Source: Candidatus Peribacteraceae bacterium
GTDB lineage: Bacteria > Patescibacteriota > Gracilibacteria > Peribacterales > Peribacteraceae
NCBI GenBank assembly: GCA_022843885.1
Contig: JALHMU010000010.1
Coordinates: 1-19,141, forward strand
Direction of reading: 5' to 3'
DNA: 19,141 bases
Part shown: piece by piece, positions 1 through 7,330 of the stretch
Layout: each line of letters starts with the position of its first letter
How positions within the stretch are numbered: position 1 is the first letter of the stretch
Program-made: the position numbers and the translations under genes
The notes under the pieces: model-generated
What the model saw: only the letters and a program-made list of their open reading frames with translations
Databases searched by the model: none
What the model was told of the DNA's origin: nothing

Positions 1-190
1 CTATGACGATCGCGACCGTGTCGTGCCTCACGCACATCCGATACTCACTTCCTACCTCAAGTTTCTGAAAGGGAATCGCTTTGCCTTGGCCATATCCCTT
101 GCCGAGCCAAAAACAAAAACCTGCGACGGCGACCAAGAAAAGAAGCTGCATCGACATCCAAAAATTCGGTGAATCAAGGAGAGCGGACAT
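1..190 (-). CDS. Small N-terminally membrane-anchored protein, 3' part outside the window
   Basis: The frame is open from an ATG at 190-188 to the window edge, giving 63 residues. It begins MSALLDSPNFWMSMQLLFLV, and residues 11-29 form one hydrophobic helix followed by GKGYGQGK. This looks like a signal anchor with the remainder (VGSEYRMCVRHDTVAIVI) in the cytoplasm or outside the cell. I do not recognise the family. The start is well supported: AGGAG lies 7 nt upstream of the ATG, the best Shine-Dalgarno site in the window, and a full consensus promoter lies about 50 nt upstream. It is therefore transcribed separately from tsaB, which is on the same strand upstream. The function is unknown, but the promoter suggests high constitutive expression. 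Confidence 0.72.
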   Translation of the reverse strand, partial: MSALLDSPNFWMSMQLLFLVAVAGFCFWLGKGYGQGKAIPFQKLEVGSEYRMCVRHDTVAIVI

Positions 191-237
191 TCTTCTACTC
201 CTATCGTAGTTGGGAATGAGCGAACAGGAACTTTAAT

Positions 238-266
238 ATTATAAAATGTATTAATTATTATGTCAA
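238..266 (-). promoter_or_regulatory. Perfect sigma-70 consensus promoter for the small membrane protein
   Basis: Read on the minus strand, TTGACA (266-261) is followed by exactly 17 nt and TATAAT (243-238). All 12 hexamer positions match the consensus with optimal spacing, within an AT-rich island. The predicted transcription start is near 231, giving a leader of about 40 nt that carries the AGGAG site. The rest of the gap between tsaB and the membrane protein gene (191-267) is taken up by this promoter and leader. No terminator for tsaB is visible here. Confidence 0.88.
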
Positions 267-267
267 T

Positions 268-855
268 CTACGCTTCTCGGCCGTACCAAGGCAATAATGT
301 CGTATTGGCAAAAGAAAGCTGTGAAAGAATTCTAGGAAGAACGGAATCGAAAGAACTATCGACGAAATGTGCGTTTTCTTTCAGCGCTTCCTGATGTTCA
401 GAAATTAATTCGCCGACAACGATCGTCTTTTTTTCTATCTTTGTATTCAGATCTTCTAGGGAAATCAGTGTTGGCTCCGACCAAATCTTTTCCCATGATC
501 CGAATCCACGCACGAACACCATTGTCTTTCGCGTGGAATGAAGCCATAAAAAATCTTGCTCTGTTTTTGTAGCTCCATAGAGATCGGAAAGGTGCACACC
601 TGCAATCGGAATCTTCATCCCAAAACTGAGTGCATTTGCGAGTGCGACGCCGACACGAAGACTCGTGAATCCTCCGGGCCCGGTGACACATGCAATGTGC
701 GTCACATCTTTCCCTTCGATCAATTTTTGAAGCGTTGGCAGCAAAAGATTTTCATCTGCATGATCATCCACTGAAACGGATTTCAGTATGTTGTGCTCAT
801 CTACAAGCGCAAAACGCTTTTTATTGCTGGCGAAATCGAGGAAGAGAATTGTCAC
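268..855 (-). CDS. tsaB: tRNA threonylcarbamoyladenosine (t6A) biosynthesis protein TsaB (YeaZ-like)
   Basis: TsaB is the non-catalytic ASKHA-fold partner of TsaD in the cytosolic complex that makes t6A at position 37 of ANN-decoding tRNAs. The sequence has the family pattern: an N-terminal strand TILFLDFASNKKRFALVD and then GPGGFTSLRVGVALANAL at residues 59-76, matching the usual GPGSFTGLRIG(L/V) signature. Its 195 residues are slightly short for the family (about 200-230). I chose the GTG at 855 because TsaB proteins start one or two residues before the first strand. A GTG at 888 would add 11 residues and has a GGAG 7 nt upstream, but it would overlap the divergent glycosyltransferase start. 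TsaD, TsaE and TsaC are not in the window. Confidence 0.9.
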   Translation of the reverse strand: MTILFLDFASNKKRFALVDEHNILKSVSVDDHADENLLLPTLQKLIEGKDVTHIACVTGPGGFTSLRVGVALANALSFGMKIPIAGVHLSDLYGATKTEQDFLWLHSTRKTMVFVRGFGSWEKIWSEPTLISLEDLNTKIEKKTIVVGELISEHQEALKENAHFVDSSFDSVLPRILSQLSFANTTLLPWYGREA

Positions 856-866
856 ACGGAACACGG

Positions 867-872
867 TATCAT
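867..872 (+). promoter_or_regulatory. -10-like box just upstream of the glycosyltransferase start
   Basis: TATCAT matches TATAAT in 5 of 6 positions and ends 6 nt before GTG 879, which would put the transcription start at or next to the start codon. No convincing -35 element lies upstream, inside tsaB. The support comes mainly from similar arrangements at other genes in the window. Confidence 0.35.
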
Positions 873-1730
873 GTGTTCGTGGCAACACCCACCCTCTCCG
901 TCATCATCCCGACGCACAAGCGTGCGAAGATTTTAAAAATGACACTCGATGCGTTGGAGAAACAAACGATTCGTGATCAGATCGAAGTGATTGTCGTATC
1001 CGATGGTTCGGATCCCTCGACGGCGGCATTGTTCAGCACGCCAAAGTGGAATCTGAAACTTTCCTTTTTTGAAATCGGAAAAAGTCATCAAGGCAAAGCA
1101 CGAAATGTAGGGATCGATGAGGCTGTTGGCAGATATGCACTGTTTATAGGTGATGATATTTTTCTGGCAGAAGATGCATGTGAAAAACATCTCGCTGCTC
1201 TCACAAAACACAAGGAACCAACTGCCGTTCTTGGCTTCACAACGTGGGATCCGTCCGTCGGCATTACGCCGGTGATGACGTGGCTTGAGAAATCCGGTTG
1301 GCAATTTGGGTATCCGTTTATTCACAAACATCGTCACGGTTTTTTGCCGAAAGCCGAGCAACACAGTTTCACGTACACGAGCAATATTTCTGTTCCGATG
1401 TCCGTTGCACGACAACACACATTCTTGGAACAGGTAAAACACTATGGCTGGGAAGATATTGAATGGGGCCAACGTTTAAAAGTTGCCGGCATTCCTGTCT
1501 ATTACGAACCGGACGCAAAAGCACTGCATCATCACAAAATCACAATGGAAGATTCCTTGAAGCGAATGGAGATTTTAGGAAAATCGGTCAATCATATCGA
1601 ACTTCTTTCTGAGGAGCTGAAGATTCGTCCGGCCGGAATGAAGTTGCTCGGATACAGAATCACAGCGCTTCTTCCAACAATGAGTGGGAGGCACCGAAAG
1701 GCCTTTTTGAAAGGCCTGGATTCGCGATAG
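873..1730 (+). CDS. Family 2 glycosyltransferase (GT-A fold)
   Basis: This is probably a cytoplasmic inverting glycosyltransferase that transfers a sugar from a nucleotide donor during surface polysaccharide or glycoprotein synthesis. The N-terminal strand LSVIIPTHKRAKILKMTLDA leads to VVSDGSD (residues 41-47), the nucleotide-binding core of GT2. FIGDD (91-95) is the DxD-like metal site. GWEDIEWGQRLKVAG (192-206) is the ED-type catalytic segment of the Glyco_transf_7C/GT2 class. No transmembrane segment is seen. The start is uncertain: GTG 873 or GTG 879, with TATCAT at 867-872 and no Shine-Dalgarno site. An upstream extension to 690 would lie wholly inside tsaB and is not credible. The acceptor and donor sugars cannot be told from sequence. 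Confidence 0.87.
   Translation: MFVATPTLSVIIPTHKRAKILKMTLDALEKQTIRDQIEVIVVSDGSDPSTAALFSTPKWNLKLSFFEIGKSHQGKARNVGIDEAVGRYALFIGDDIFLAEDACEKHLAALTKHKEPTAVLGFTTWDPSVGITPVMTWLEKSGWQFGYPFIHKHRHGFLPKAEQHSFTYTSNISVPMSVARQHTFLEQVKHYGWEDIEWGQRLKVAGIPVYYEPDAKALHHHKITMEDSLKRMEILGKSVNHIELLSEELKIRPAGMKLLGYRITALLPTMSGRHRKAFLKGLDSR
1699..1717. repeat. Perfect 8-bp hairpin at the 3' end of the glycosyltransferase gene
   Basis: AGGCCTTT, loop TTG, AAAGGCCT. The stem is exact and lies inside the last codons of the glycosyltransferase gene, 11 nt before its stop codon. No T-tract follows, so it is not a classical intrinsic terminator. It could be a transcript-end stabiliser or pause, or simply coding sequence. 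Confidence 0.5.
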
Positions 1731-1731
1731 C

Positions 1732-1761
1732 TTGTCTAAAACGGGGGCAACTGCGTACACT
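1732..1761 (+). promoter_or_regulatory. Candidate promoter of the pilin-PKD-LamG gene
   Basis: TTGTCT (1732-1737), an 18-nt gap and TACACT (1756-1761) fill the only gap between the glycosyltransferase and the fusion gene. The predicted transcription start falls at 1768-1769, exactly at the second possible ATG (1769), which would make the mRNA leaderless. Each hexamer matches consensus in 4 of 6 positions, so this is moderate evidence only. Confidence 0.4.
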
Positions 1762-1762
1762 G

Positions 1763-3598
1763 ATGGGTATGCAACACTCCCCCCGTCTCTCTCGTTCCGG
1801 TTTCACGCTGGTCGAACTCATTATTACCATCGCGATTATCGCCGGACTTGTCGTGATCGTGTTCGTGGCAATTAATCCACAGAAACGTCTCCAAGATGCG
1901 CAAGTGGCACAAGAAAAGAATAATGCCGAACAAATGACGAAGGCATTGAATTTGCAGATCATCGATACATTTGCCGTGCCAAACGTCTCCGATCCAAGTA
2001 TTACGGATATTTGTAAGGCGGGAGAAAATGATCCTTCGTGTGTGAATTTAGATGCACTGGTTGCAAATGGATACATCCCTTCTATTCCGGTGACATCGGC
2101 ATACAAGAATGACAATGTGACAAAAATCAGTGGATATCAGATCGAAAGAAATGGTGGATATATCGCCGTATGTCGACGTGGGGAATGTGTCGGAGGAGCA
2201 GGTGGTAGTAGTGGTGGCCCCGGAGGTGGTGGTAGCAGCAGTACCAGCAGTCCTACTCCGGACTTGGGATCGTACAATGTCGTGACGCCTGGAAATCAAA
2301 CAATCAACGAAGGAACTGCACTCGTTCTTACAAACATCGGACAATTCGCCGACCCGACCAATAACGGTCCATACACATATACGATCGACTGGGGTGATGG
2401 ACGACCGCAGGATACGGGAACCGCAACGATCGATGTGGTCAGCGGTCCGACCCAGGGTTCATTTGATGGAACGCATACATATGCAGACAACGGACAATAT
2501 ACGGTCACGGTGATGCTCACGGCTGCAAATACCATCGTAGCAGGAAGCACGTTCACAGTGAATGTCCTGAACACAGCACCAACACTAACGGGCATGGTTA
2601 ACCATATCCTACTGACTGACGCTCCTCTTCCTGTTTCGTTCACGGGTCAGTTTACGGATCCGGGCTTTAATAATCCGCTCAACGTCGGAGGTGAAGTACA
2701 GGAAATATTCACGTACAGCATTGACTGGGGAGACGGATCGCCATTGCAAAACGGTCCGCCGACAATCACAAATCAAGGAAGTGTAGGAGTCCCGAAACAA
2801 GGATCGATCACGGGAAATCACACATATAACACCCCGGGTTCGTACACGATTACCGTCGTTATCAACGACGATGACGGGGGACCGGACACGGAAACGTATA
2901 ACGTGAATGTGACAAGCGTGATGGGATCGAATTTGAATTTCCCTGACGGGTCCTATGCCGGCTTCCCATATCAACAGGTAACCGACCTCACGGGAAGTAC
3001 GCCATTTACGGTGGCGTTCTGGCTAAAGCCTGGAACGAGTCCGAACGCAACGATTCTTCGCTATTCACAGCTCATCGGAGCATATGGCGCATTCTCCATA
3101 GCATTATTGGATGGATCACGATCGATCGCCGTACGTACAAACTGGTTCGGTACCGTAAGTTCCATTGGCCAAGCAACGGATGTTTTCCCGGAAGGCGATA
3201 CAAGCTTCCATCACATCACCATCACGTATGATGGTGCTTTTAGTATTCCAAGTAACCCGATTTCGAATGTAAAACTCTTCGTCGATGGTGTGCAAGTAGC
3301 AATGCCAATGGGATCAATGATTGGCGGTACGACCGGAATCAGCGCATTGGTCTTCAACGATCTTTCGAATGGAAGTCTTGGAAATTTGGACGACGTTCGC
3401 ATCTATAACTACGACATGAGCACCACGCCTGCCAATATCACGCTGCTTTCTGATACGAATGCTGCGAATAATCCTTCCTCTGGATTGCTCCACTATTGGA
3501 ACATGAATGAAAACACCGGAACAACGGTGAATGATTCTATTGGAAGCGCCCACGGAAGTATCACGAATGCTCTTTGGAGCAACGACGCGCCTTTTTAA
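1763..3598 (+). CDS. Type IV pilin fused to two PKD-like domains and a LamG-like domain (surface adhesin)
   Basis: This 611-residue protein starts with a class III (prepilin) signal: SRSG then FTLVELIITIAIIAGL, with cleavage before F14 and glutamate at +5 (E18). VAINPQKRLQDAQVAQ follows. Residues 14-136 form a complete small pilin domain resembling the pilin at 12965-13423, with a likely disulfide (C84, C93). After a Gly/Ser linker (143-168) come two PKD-like Ig folds, each with a WGDG turn (209-213 and 321-325) and the pattern HTY..(N/P)G.YTVTV. A LamG/concanavalin-like jelly roll fills about 388-560 (VAFWLKPG; LDDVRIYN at 542-549). PKD and LamG domains usually bind glycans or proteins outside the cell, so this is probably an adhesin displayed on or anchored by a pilin stem. 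ATG 1769 is an alternative start. It is alone on this strand, away from the other pilins. Confidence 0.85.
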   Translation: MGMQHSPRLSRSGFTLVELIITIAIIAGLVVIVFVAINPQKRLQDAQVAQEKNNAEQMTKALNLQIIDTFAVPNVSDPSITDICKAGENDPSCVNLDALVANGYIPSIPVTSAYKNDNVTKISGYQIERNGGYIAVCRRGECVGGAGGSSGGPGGGGSSSTSSPTPDLGSYNVVTPGNQTINEGTALVLTNIGQFADPTNNGPYTYTIDWGDGRPQDTGTATIDVVSGPTQGSFDGTHTYADNGQYTVTVMLTAANTIVAGSTFTVNVLNTAPTLTGMVNHILLTDAPLPVSFTGQFTDPGFNNPLNVGGEVQEIFTYSIDWGDGSPLQNGPPTITNQGSVGVPKQGSITGNHTYNTPGSYTITVVINDDDGGPDTETYNVNVTSVMGSNLNFPDGSYAGFPYQQVTDLTGSTPFTVAFWLKPGTSPNATILRYSQLIGAYGAFSIALLDGSRSIAVRTNWFGTVSSIGQATDVFPEGDTSFHHITITYDGAFSIPSNPISNVKLFVDGVQVAMPMGSMIGGTTGISALVFNDLSNGSLGNLDDVRIYNYDMSTTPANITLLSDTNAANNPSSGLLHYWNMNENTGTTVNDSIGSAHGSITNALWSNDAPF

Positions 3599-3613
3599 AC
3601 AACTTCCGTCTGC

Positions 3614-3641
3614 TTGATTTAGCCGTAAAAGAGACTATACT
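3614..3641 (+). promoter_or_regulatory. nusA operon promoter
   Basis: TTGATT (3614-3619), a 16-nt spacer and TATACT (3636-3641) lie in the 113-nt gap before nusA. The predicted start is near 3648, leaving a leader of about 64 nt. That leader has no Shine-Dalgarno site but contains CTCTTAGATAAGAG (near 3671-3684), a small perfect inverted repeat that could fold ahead of the start codon. Confidence 0.7.
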
Positions 3642-3711
3642 ATGTGTAGTCCCAATGTACTGAACTTGCTCTTAGATAAGAGAAGGTTCGTTCTTCTTAA
3701 CCACTCGTCCC

Positions 3712-4992
3712 ATGCGTGCCTCATTCATCGCCGCCATTAACCAGATCTGTGCTGAAAAAAACGTTCGTCCTGAAGACGTTCTCGAAGCCGTGCGCCAAGC
3801 CATCGGTACGGCGTACCGCAAAGATTTCGGAAACAAAGAACAGGAAATCCGCGTGATTCTCCGTGAAGATCAGGACATGCCATCGATCCTCCTTGTGAAG
3901 GAAGTCGTCGATGATGTGGAAAATGAGAACTTTGAAATCAGTATTAAGGATGCACGAAAGATTAAGCCGGATGCTGAGCCAGGTGATGAAATCGAAATCG
4001 ATGTCACGCCGATTGAATACGGCCGCATTGCTGCACAGGCTGCAAAGCAGGTCATCTTGCAGAAGCTCCAGGAATCGGAAAAGCAAAGCTTGTACGAGAA
4101 ATTCAAAGATCGTGAGCACGAACTGCTCACTGCAACAGTGACGAAAGTTGAAACGAACTGGGTCACGCTTGATATCGAAGGTATGACTGTCTCGCTCCCA
4201 TGGCGCGAACAGATTCCAGGAGAACACTACTACACAGGAAAGCGCATCCGCGTATTCCTCGACACTGTCGAACTCACGGGCAAAGGTCCACAGCTGCGCA
4301 TTTCACGCACACATCCAAACCTTGTTCGCAAGTTGCTTGAATTGGAAATTCCAGAAATCAGAAACGGTGATGTCGCCATCATGGCCATCGCTCGTGATGC
4401 TGGTTTCCGTAGCAAAGTTGCCGTGAAGAGCAATGATCCACGTATCGATCCAATCGGTGCCTGTGTCGGTCAGAAAGGTGTCCGTATTCAGTCCGTCATG
4501 GAAGAAATCAACGGTGAACGTGTCGACATGATCGAATGGAGCGATGATCCAATTCGCTTGATCTCGACTGCATTACAGCCAGCTGCAATTTCTGCGGTCA
4601 TTATCGTGAATGCAACAGAACATGAAGATGAAGAAGGTCGTAAGATCAAGAAGCGCGCTGCGGTCTTCGTGGAAGAAGCACAGCGTCCGATGGCAATCGG
4701 AAAGAAAGGCCAGAACATCCGCCTTGCGACACAGCTCACGAACTACGAACTCGATATGTATAACTACGAAGAGCTTCCAGCGTTCAAAGCCAAACTTGCG
4801 GAACTTCGCGGTGAAGAGGTTGAAGTTGCGCTTCTGAATCAGGAACCAGCGGAAGGCGCTGAAGAAGAGAAGCCAAAGCGTGGCAGCAAGAAAAAGGAAG
4901 TTGCCGAAGCGCCTGTAGAAGCAGAAATCGAGAAGCCTGTGCCTGCCGAAGAAACCCCAGAAGAAGGCGCAGAAAAGCCAAAAGAGGAGTAA
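3712..4992 (+). CDS. nusA: Transcription termination/antitermination factor NusA
   Basis: NusA binds RNA polymerase near the RNA exit channel and promotes pausing, intrinsic termination and antitermination. The 426 residues follow the family order: NusA N-terminal domain (about 1-130, MRASFIAAINQICAEKNVRP), S1 domain (136-200), KH1 (DPIGACVGQKGVRIQ, GQKG at 253-256) and KH2 (PMAIGKKGQNIRLATQ, GKKG at 330-333). The proteobacterial C-terminal acidic repeats are absent. A low-complexity Glu/Lys/Ala/Pro tail (about 378-426) follows instead, probably disordered. The ATG fits the usual N-terminus but no Shine-Dalgarno site is seen. The exonuclease gene begins 10 nt downstream and is probably co-transcribed. 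The usual partners rimP and infB are not adjacent. Confidence 0.97.
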   Translation: MRASFIAAINQICAEKNVRPEDVLEAVRQAIGTAYRKDFGNKEQEIRVILREDQDMPSILLVKEVVDDVENENFEISIKDARKIKPDAEPGDEIEIDVTPIEYGRIAAQAAKQVILQKLQESEKQSLYEKFKDREHELLTATVTKVETNWVTLDIEGMTVSLPWREQIPGEHYYTGKRIRVFLDTVELTGKGPQLRISRTHPNLVRKLLELEIPEIRNGDVAIMAIARDAGFRSKVAVKSNDPRIDPIGACVGQKGVRIQSVMEEINGERVDMIEWSDDPIRLISTALQPAAISAVIIVNATEHEDEEGRKIKKRAAVFVEEAQRPMAIGKKGQNIRLATQLTNYELDMYNYEELPAFKAKLAELRGEEVEVALLNQEPAEGAEEEKPKRGSKKKEVAEAPVEAEIEKPVPAEETPEEGAEKPKEE

Positions 4993-5002
4993 GCTTCTCT
5001 CC

Positions 5003-7330
5003 ATGCCGTTTCCGAACCTCGACTTCGTCGTACTGGATACCGAAACCACGGGATTCGTCCCGCGAATCCATCGTGTCATCGAATACGCCGCCGCGAAAAT
5101 CAGTGGTGGAAAGCTGACGGAAGAATATGAATCGCTGTTTTTCATCGATGGTGAGGTTCCGCCGCATATCGAGATGCTCACACGCATCAAAACCTTGGAT
5201 CTACGAGGAAAGCCGACATTTGCGGACAAGAAAGCGGAGATCGAAAAAATGTTTTCTCCGGAGACGATCGTCGTTGGACAAAATATTCCGTTTGATATCG
5301 GAATGTTGAAGGGTGAAGGCTTCGATCTGTCTGGATATCAATGCATCGACACATCGATGTTGGCTTCCATTGCCTTTCCGGAATTTGAAAGTTATTCACT
5401 CGGCTACATGAGCGAGATTTTGAAGCTGGATCATGCACCGAAGCACCGCGCACTCGGTGACGTTCGCGCCACGGTCGCTATTTTGGAGAAGTGTATCGAA
5501 CGTTTGTCGATGCTTCCGGAGACCTCGCTCGTGAAGATTCGTGAGCTCGCTGCACGTGGGCCAAAAGGCTACCGCATGCTATTTGATGCCATCGAAGGAA
5601 ATGGCTCATCCAAGCCAAAATGGCTCAAGATGCCGGCTCCGCAAACATTTAAACCGGAACGAGCAATTGACCTCCCGCTCGGACAAGAACCAGTCGGTAC
5701 TGTTGAATTAATTGAGGAATCACTCGACCCTGCATTCATCGAAGAGGTACTGCATGCCGCTGATAAGAAAAAAGAGAAACGAAACTTCATCGCAGTGAAA
5801 AATTTGGAGGCAACGGTTCGCCGTATCGATCTTCCGGAAGGAACATCCGTACTCTACGCACCACATTTGCTACTCAATCCGGAAAGTGCCGCGACATTTT
5901 TGGCGCAATCAACATTCACATCCGACGAACTTCTCCTCGCGATCAAACTCTTTTTGTACGAACCGATCAAACAGGACGATCTTCCACTGCATGGCGAAGA
6001 AAAACACATTTGGTCAGGCAAACTCGCCTGCAATTTCGAGAGTCCGTGTTACATCGAGCAGATTGCGAAGCTGACCCACATCGTGTTGGTCGACCATCGA
6101 CAGCTCTTGGAACACGTTGAGATGAAGAACCTTCCTCCAGAATCGACCCATATCGTGTTTGATGACGCATCGATGCTGGAAGACACCGCCACCCGTGCTT
6201 TCGGCTGGTATGCGGCCATTGCGAGCCTCAGAAAGGCCGCCGAGAGCGACACGGTGCTCACGAAATTCACTGATTTGTTGCAATTGTGGATCGAAAAAAC
6301 TCGGAGTGGTACCGATGTCCGCTATCTTGCAGTGTCTGATCTTTCAAGTGCTGAAGCTGGTGGACTGAAAAAACAATTGGACGATATTCTGCAAGGATCT
6401 GTGTCCACGCAAGTACGCACGATTCTTGAACACATTCAAAAAATTCTTGATCCGATGAATTTGTCAGGTCGCATCACATGGATTGAGGTCTACCAAAACG
6501 GCGATCAGATTCTGCAATCCGTTCCATCGAGTATCGCAGTCCTGCTGCGGGATACACTGTTCTCCGATTTTTCCGTCAGTCTGCTGATTCCACCGAAAAG
6601 CGCAGAAATACTCGGCGCTATTCTGCCACGTGGACTCAAAACAAAAGTCAGTGCACTCGCCGAAGAAGCCGTTCAAGAATTGTCACTCAAGATGCCGGAA
6701 AAATTTGATATCGACGCATTTGTGAAAACCGCCACAGGGAAATCTGTCATTCTTTTAAACAGTCGTCGCATGATTGAGGAGCTCTACATTCGTCATGAAG
6801 AAAGCTGTGAGGCACGCGGCATGAAATTGTTCTGCCAAGGCCTCAGTGGTGGCCAAAGCCGCATGCAAGCGGAATTCAGCGCAGTGGAAGGTGATGCGAT
6901 TCTCATCGTCACACCGTGGACCTACGAAGGATTTGAACTGCCACCGAACACGGTCGATCACCTGATTCTGCATACGTTGCCGTTTGACCATCCATCACAT
7001 GCCATCATCGGAAAACGTGCCGAGCAATTCGCCAATCCATTCAATGAATACTCCCTTCCTCGCGTCATCCATCGTGTCTTCCGATTGTTACGAACATTCG
7101 CACGTCACAAAACTGAACAGGGAACGGTCGAAATCTTGGATGCGCGTCTACGTACGAAAGAATACGGGAAAACGATCCGAAGATATCTGGAACAATTCGC
7201 CATTGCCGATGCAACAGATGTAACTCCTGCAGAAACTGTGGCTGTCTCTCCAAAACCTATGAAGAAAGCGGCAAAGCCAAAGAAAAAGAAGGCAGAAGAA
7301 CCTCCCGCAGAACAACAAGCATTGTTTTAA
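5003..7330 (+). CDS. DEDDh 3'-5' exonuclease fused to a degenerate DinG-type helicase region
   Basis: The first 170 residues are a DnaQ-like exonuclease with all five DEDDh residues: D12 and E14 (LDTETTGF), D98 (NIPFDIGML), H148 and D153 (HRALGDVRAT). The rest follows the DinG/XPD order but has lost key residues. There is no Walker A motif. The DEAH box is DDAS (387-390, in VFDDASMLED). Only C343 and C349 remain where DinG binds an iron-sulfur cluster. QxxGRxxR has become RLLRTFAR (694-701). The late DinG segments TPWTYEGFELPPNTVDHLIL (637-656) and FANPFNEYSLPRVIHRVFRL (676-695) are recognisable. Known: S. aureus DinG is a nuclease rather than a helicase. Inferred: a DNA exonuclease with a non-ATPase scaffold. 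A Lys-rich tail ends in QQALF, a possible clamp-binding site. GGAG lies 13 nt before the ATG. Confidence 0.85.
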   Translation: MPFPNLDFVVLDTETTGFVPRIHRVIEYAAAKISGGKLTEEYESLFFIDGEVPPHIEMLTRIKTLDLRGKPTFADKKAEIEKMFSPETIVVGQNIPFDIGMLKGEGFDLSGYQCIDTSMLASIAFPEFESYSLGYMSEILKLDHAPKHRALGDVRATVAILEKCIERLSMLPETSLVKIRELAARGPKGYRMLFDAIEGNGSSKPKWLKMPAPQTFKPERAIDLPLGQEPVGTVELIEESLDPAFIEEVLHAADKKKEKRNFIAVKNLEATVRRIDLPEGTSVLYAPHLLLNPESAATFLAQSTFTSDELLLAIKLFLYEPIKQDDLPLHGEEKHIWSGKLACNFESPCYIEQIAKLTHIVLVDHRQLLEHVEMKNLPPESTHIVFDDASMLEDTATRAFGWYAAIASLRKAAESDTVLTKFTDLLQLWIEKTRSGTDVRYLAVSDLSSAEAGGLKKQLDDILQGSVSTQVRTILEHIQKILDPMNLSGRITWIEVYQNGDQILQSVPSSIAVLLRDTLFSDFSVSLLIPPKSAEILGAILPRGLKTKVSALAEEAVQELSLKMPEKFDIDAFVKTATGKSVILLNSRRMIEELYIRHEESCEARGMKLFCQGLSGGQSRMQAEFSAVEGDAILIVTPWTYEGFELPPNTVDHLILHTLPFDHPSHAIIGKRAEQFANPFNEYSLPRVIHRVFRLLRTFARHKTEQGTVEILDARLRTKEYGKTIRRYLEQFAIADATDVTPAETVAVSPKPMKKAAKPKKKKAEEPPAEQQALF

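Noticed and set aside
690..872. N-terminal extension of the glycosyltransferase
   Set aside because: It would lie entirely within tsaB on the other strand and precede the normal first GT2 strand with unrelated sequence.
1699..1717. Hairpin at the glycosyltransferase end as an intrinsic terminator
   Set aside because: It lies within the coding sequence and no T-tract follows on either strand.
4573..5229. Long antisense open frame over nusA and the exonuclease gene
   Set aside because: It has shadow-type composition, no start signal, and both sense genes are conserved families.
6734..6750. ATGKS (residues 577-581) as the Walker A of the DinG-like protein
   Set aside because: It lacks the first Gly of GxxxxGK[ST] and sits in the motif IV region (SVILLNSRRM), far from where motif I belongs.
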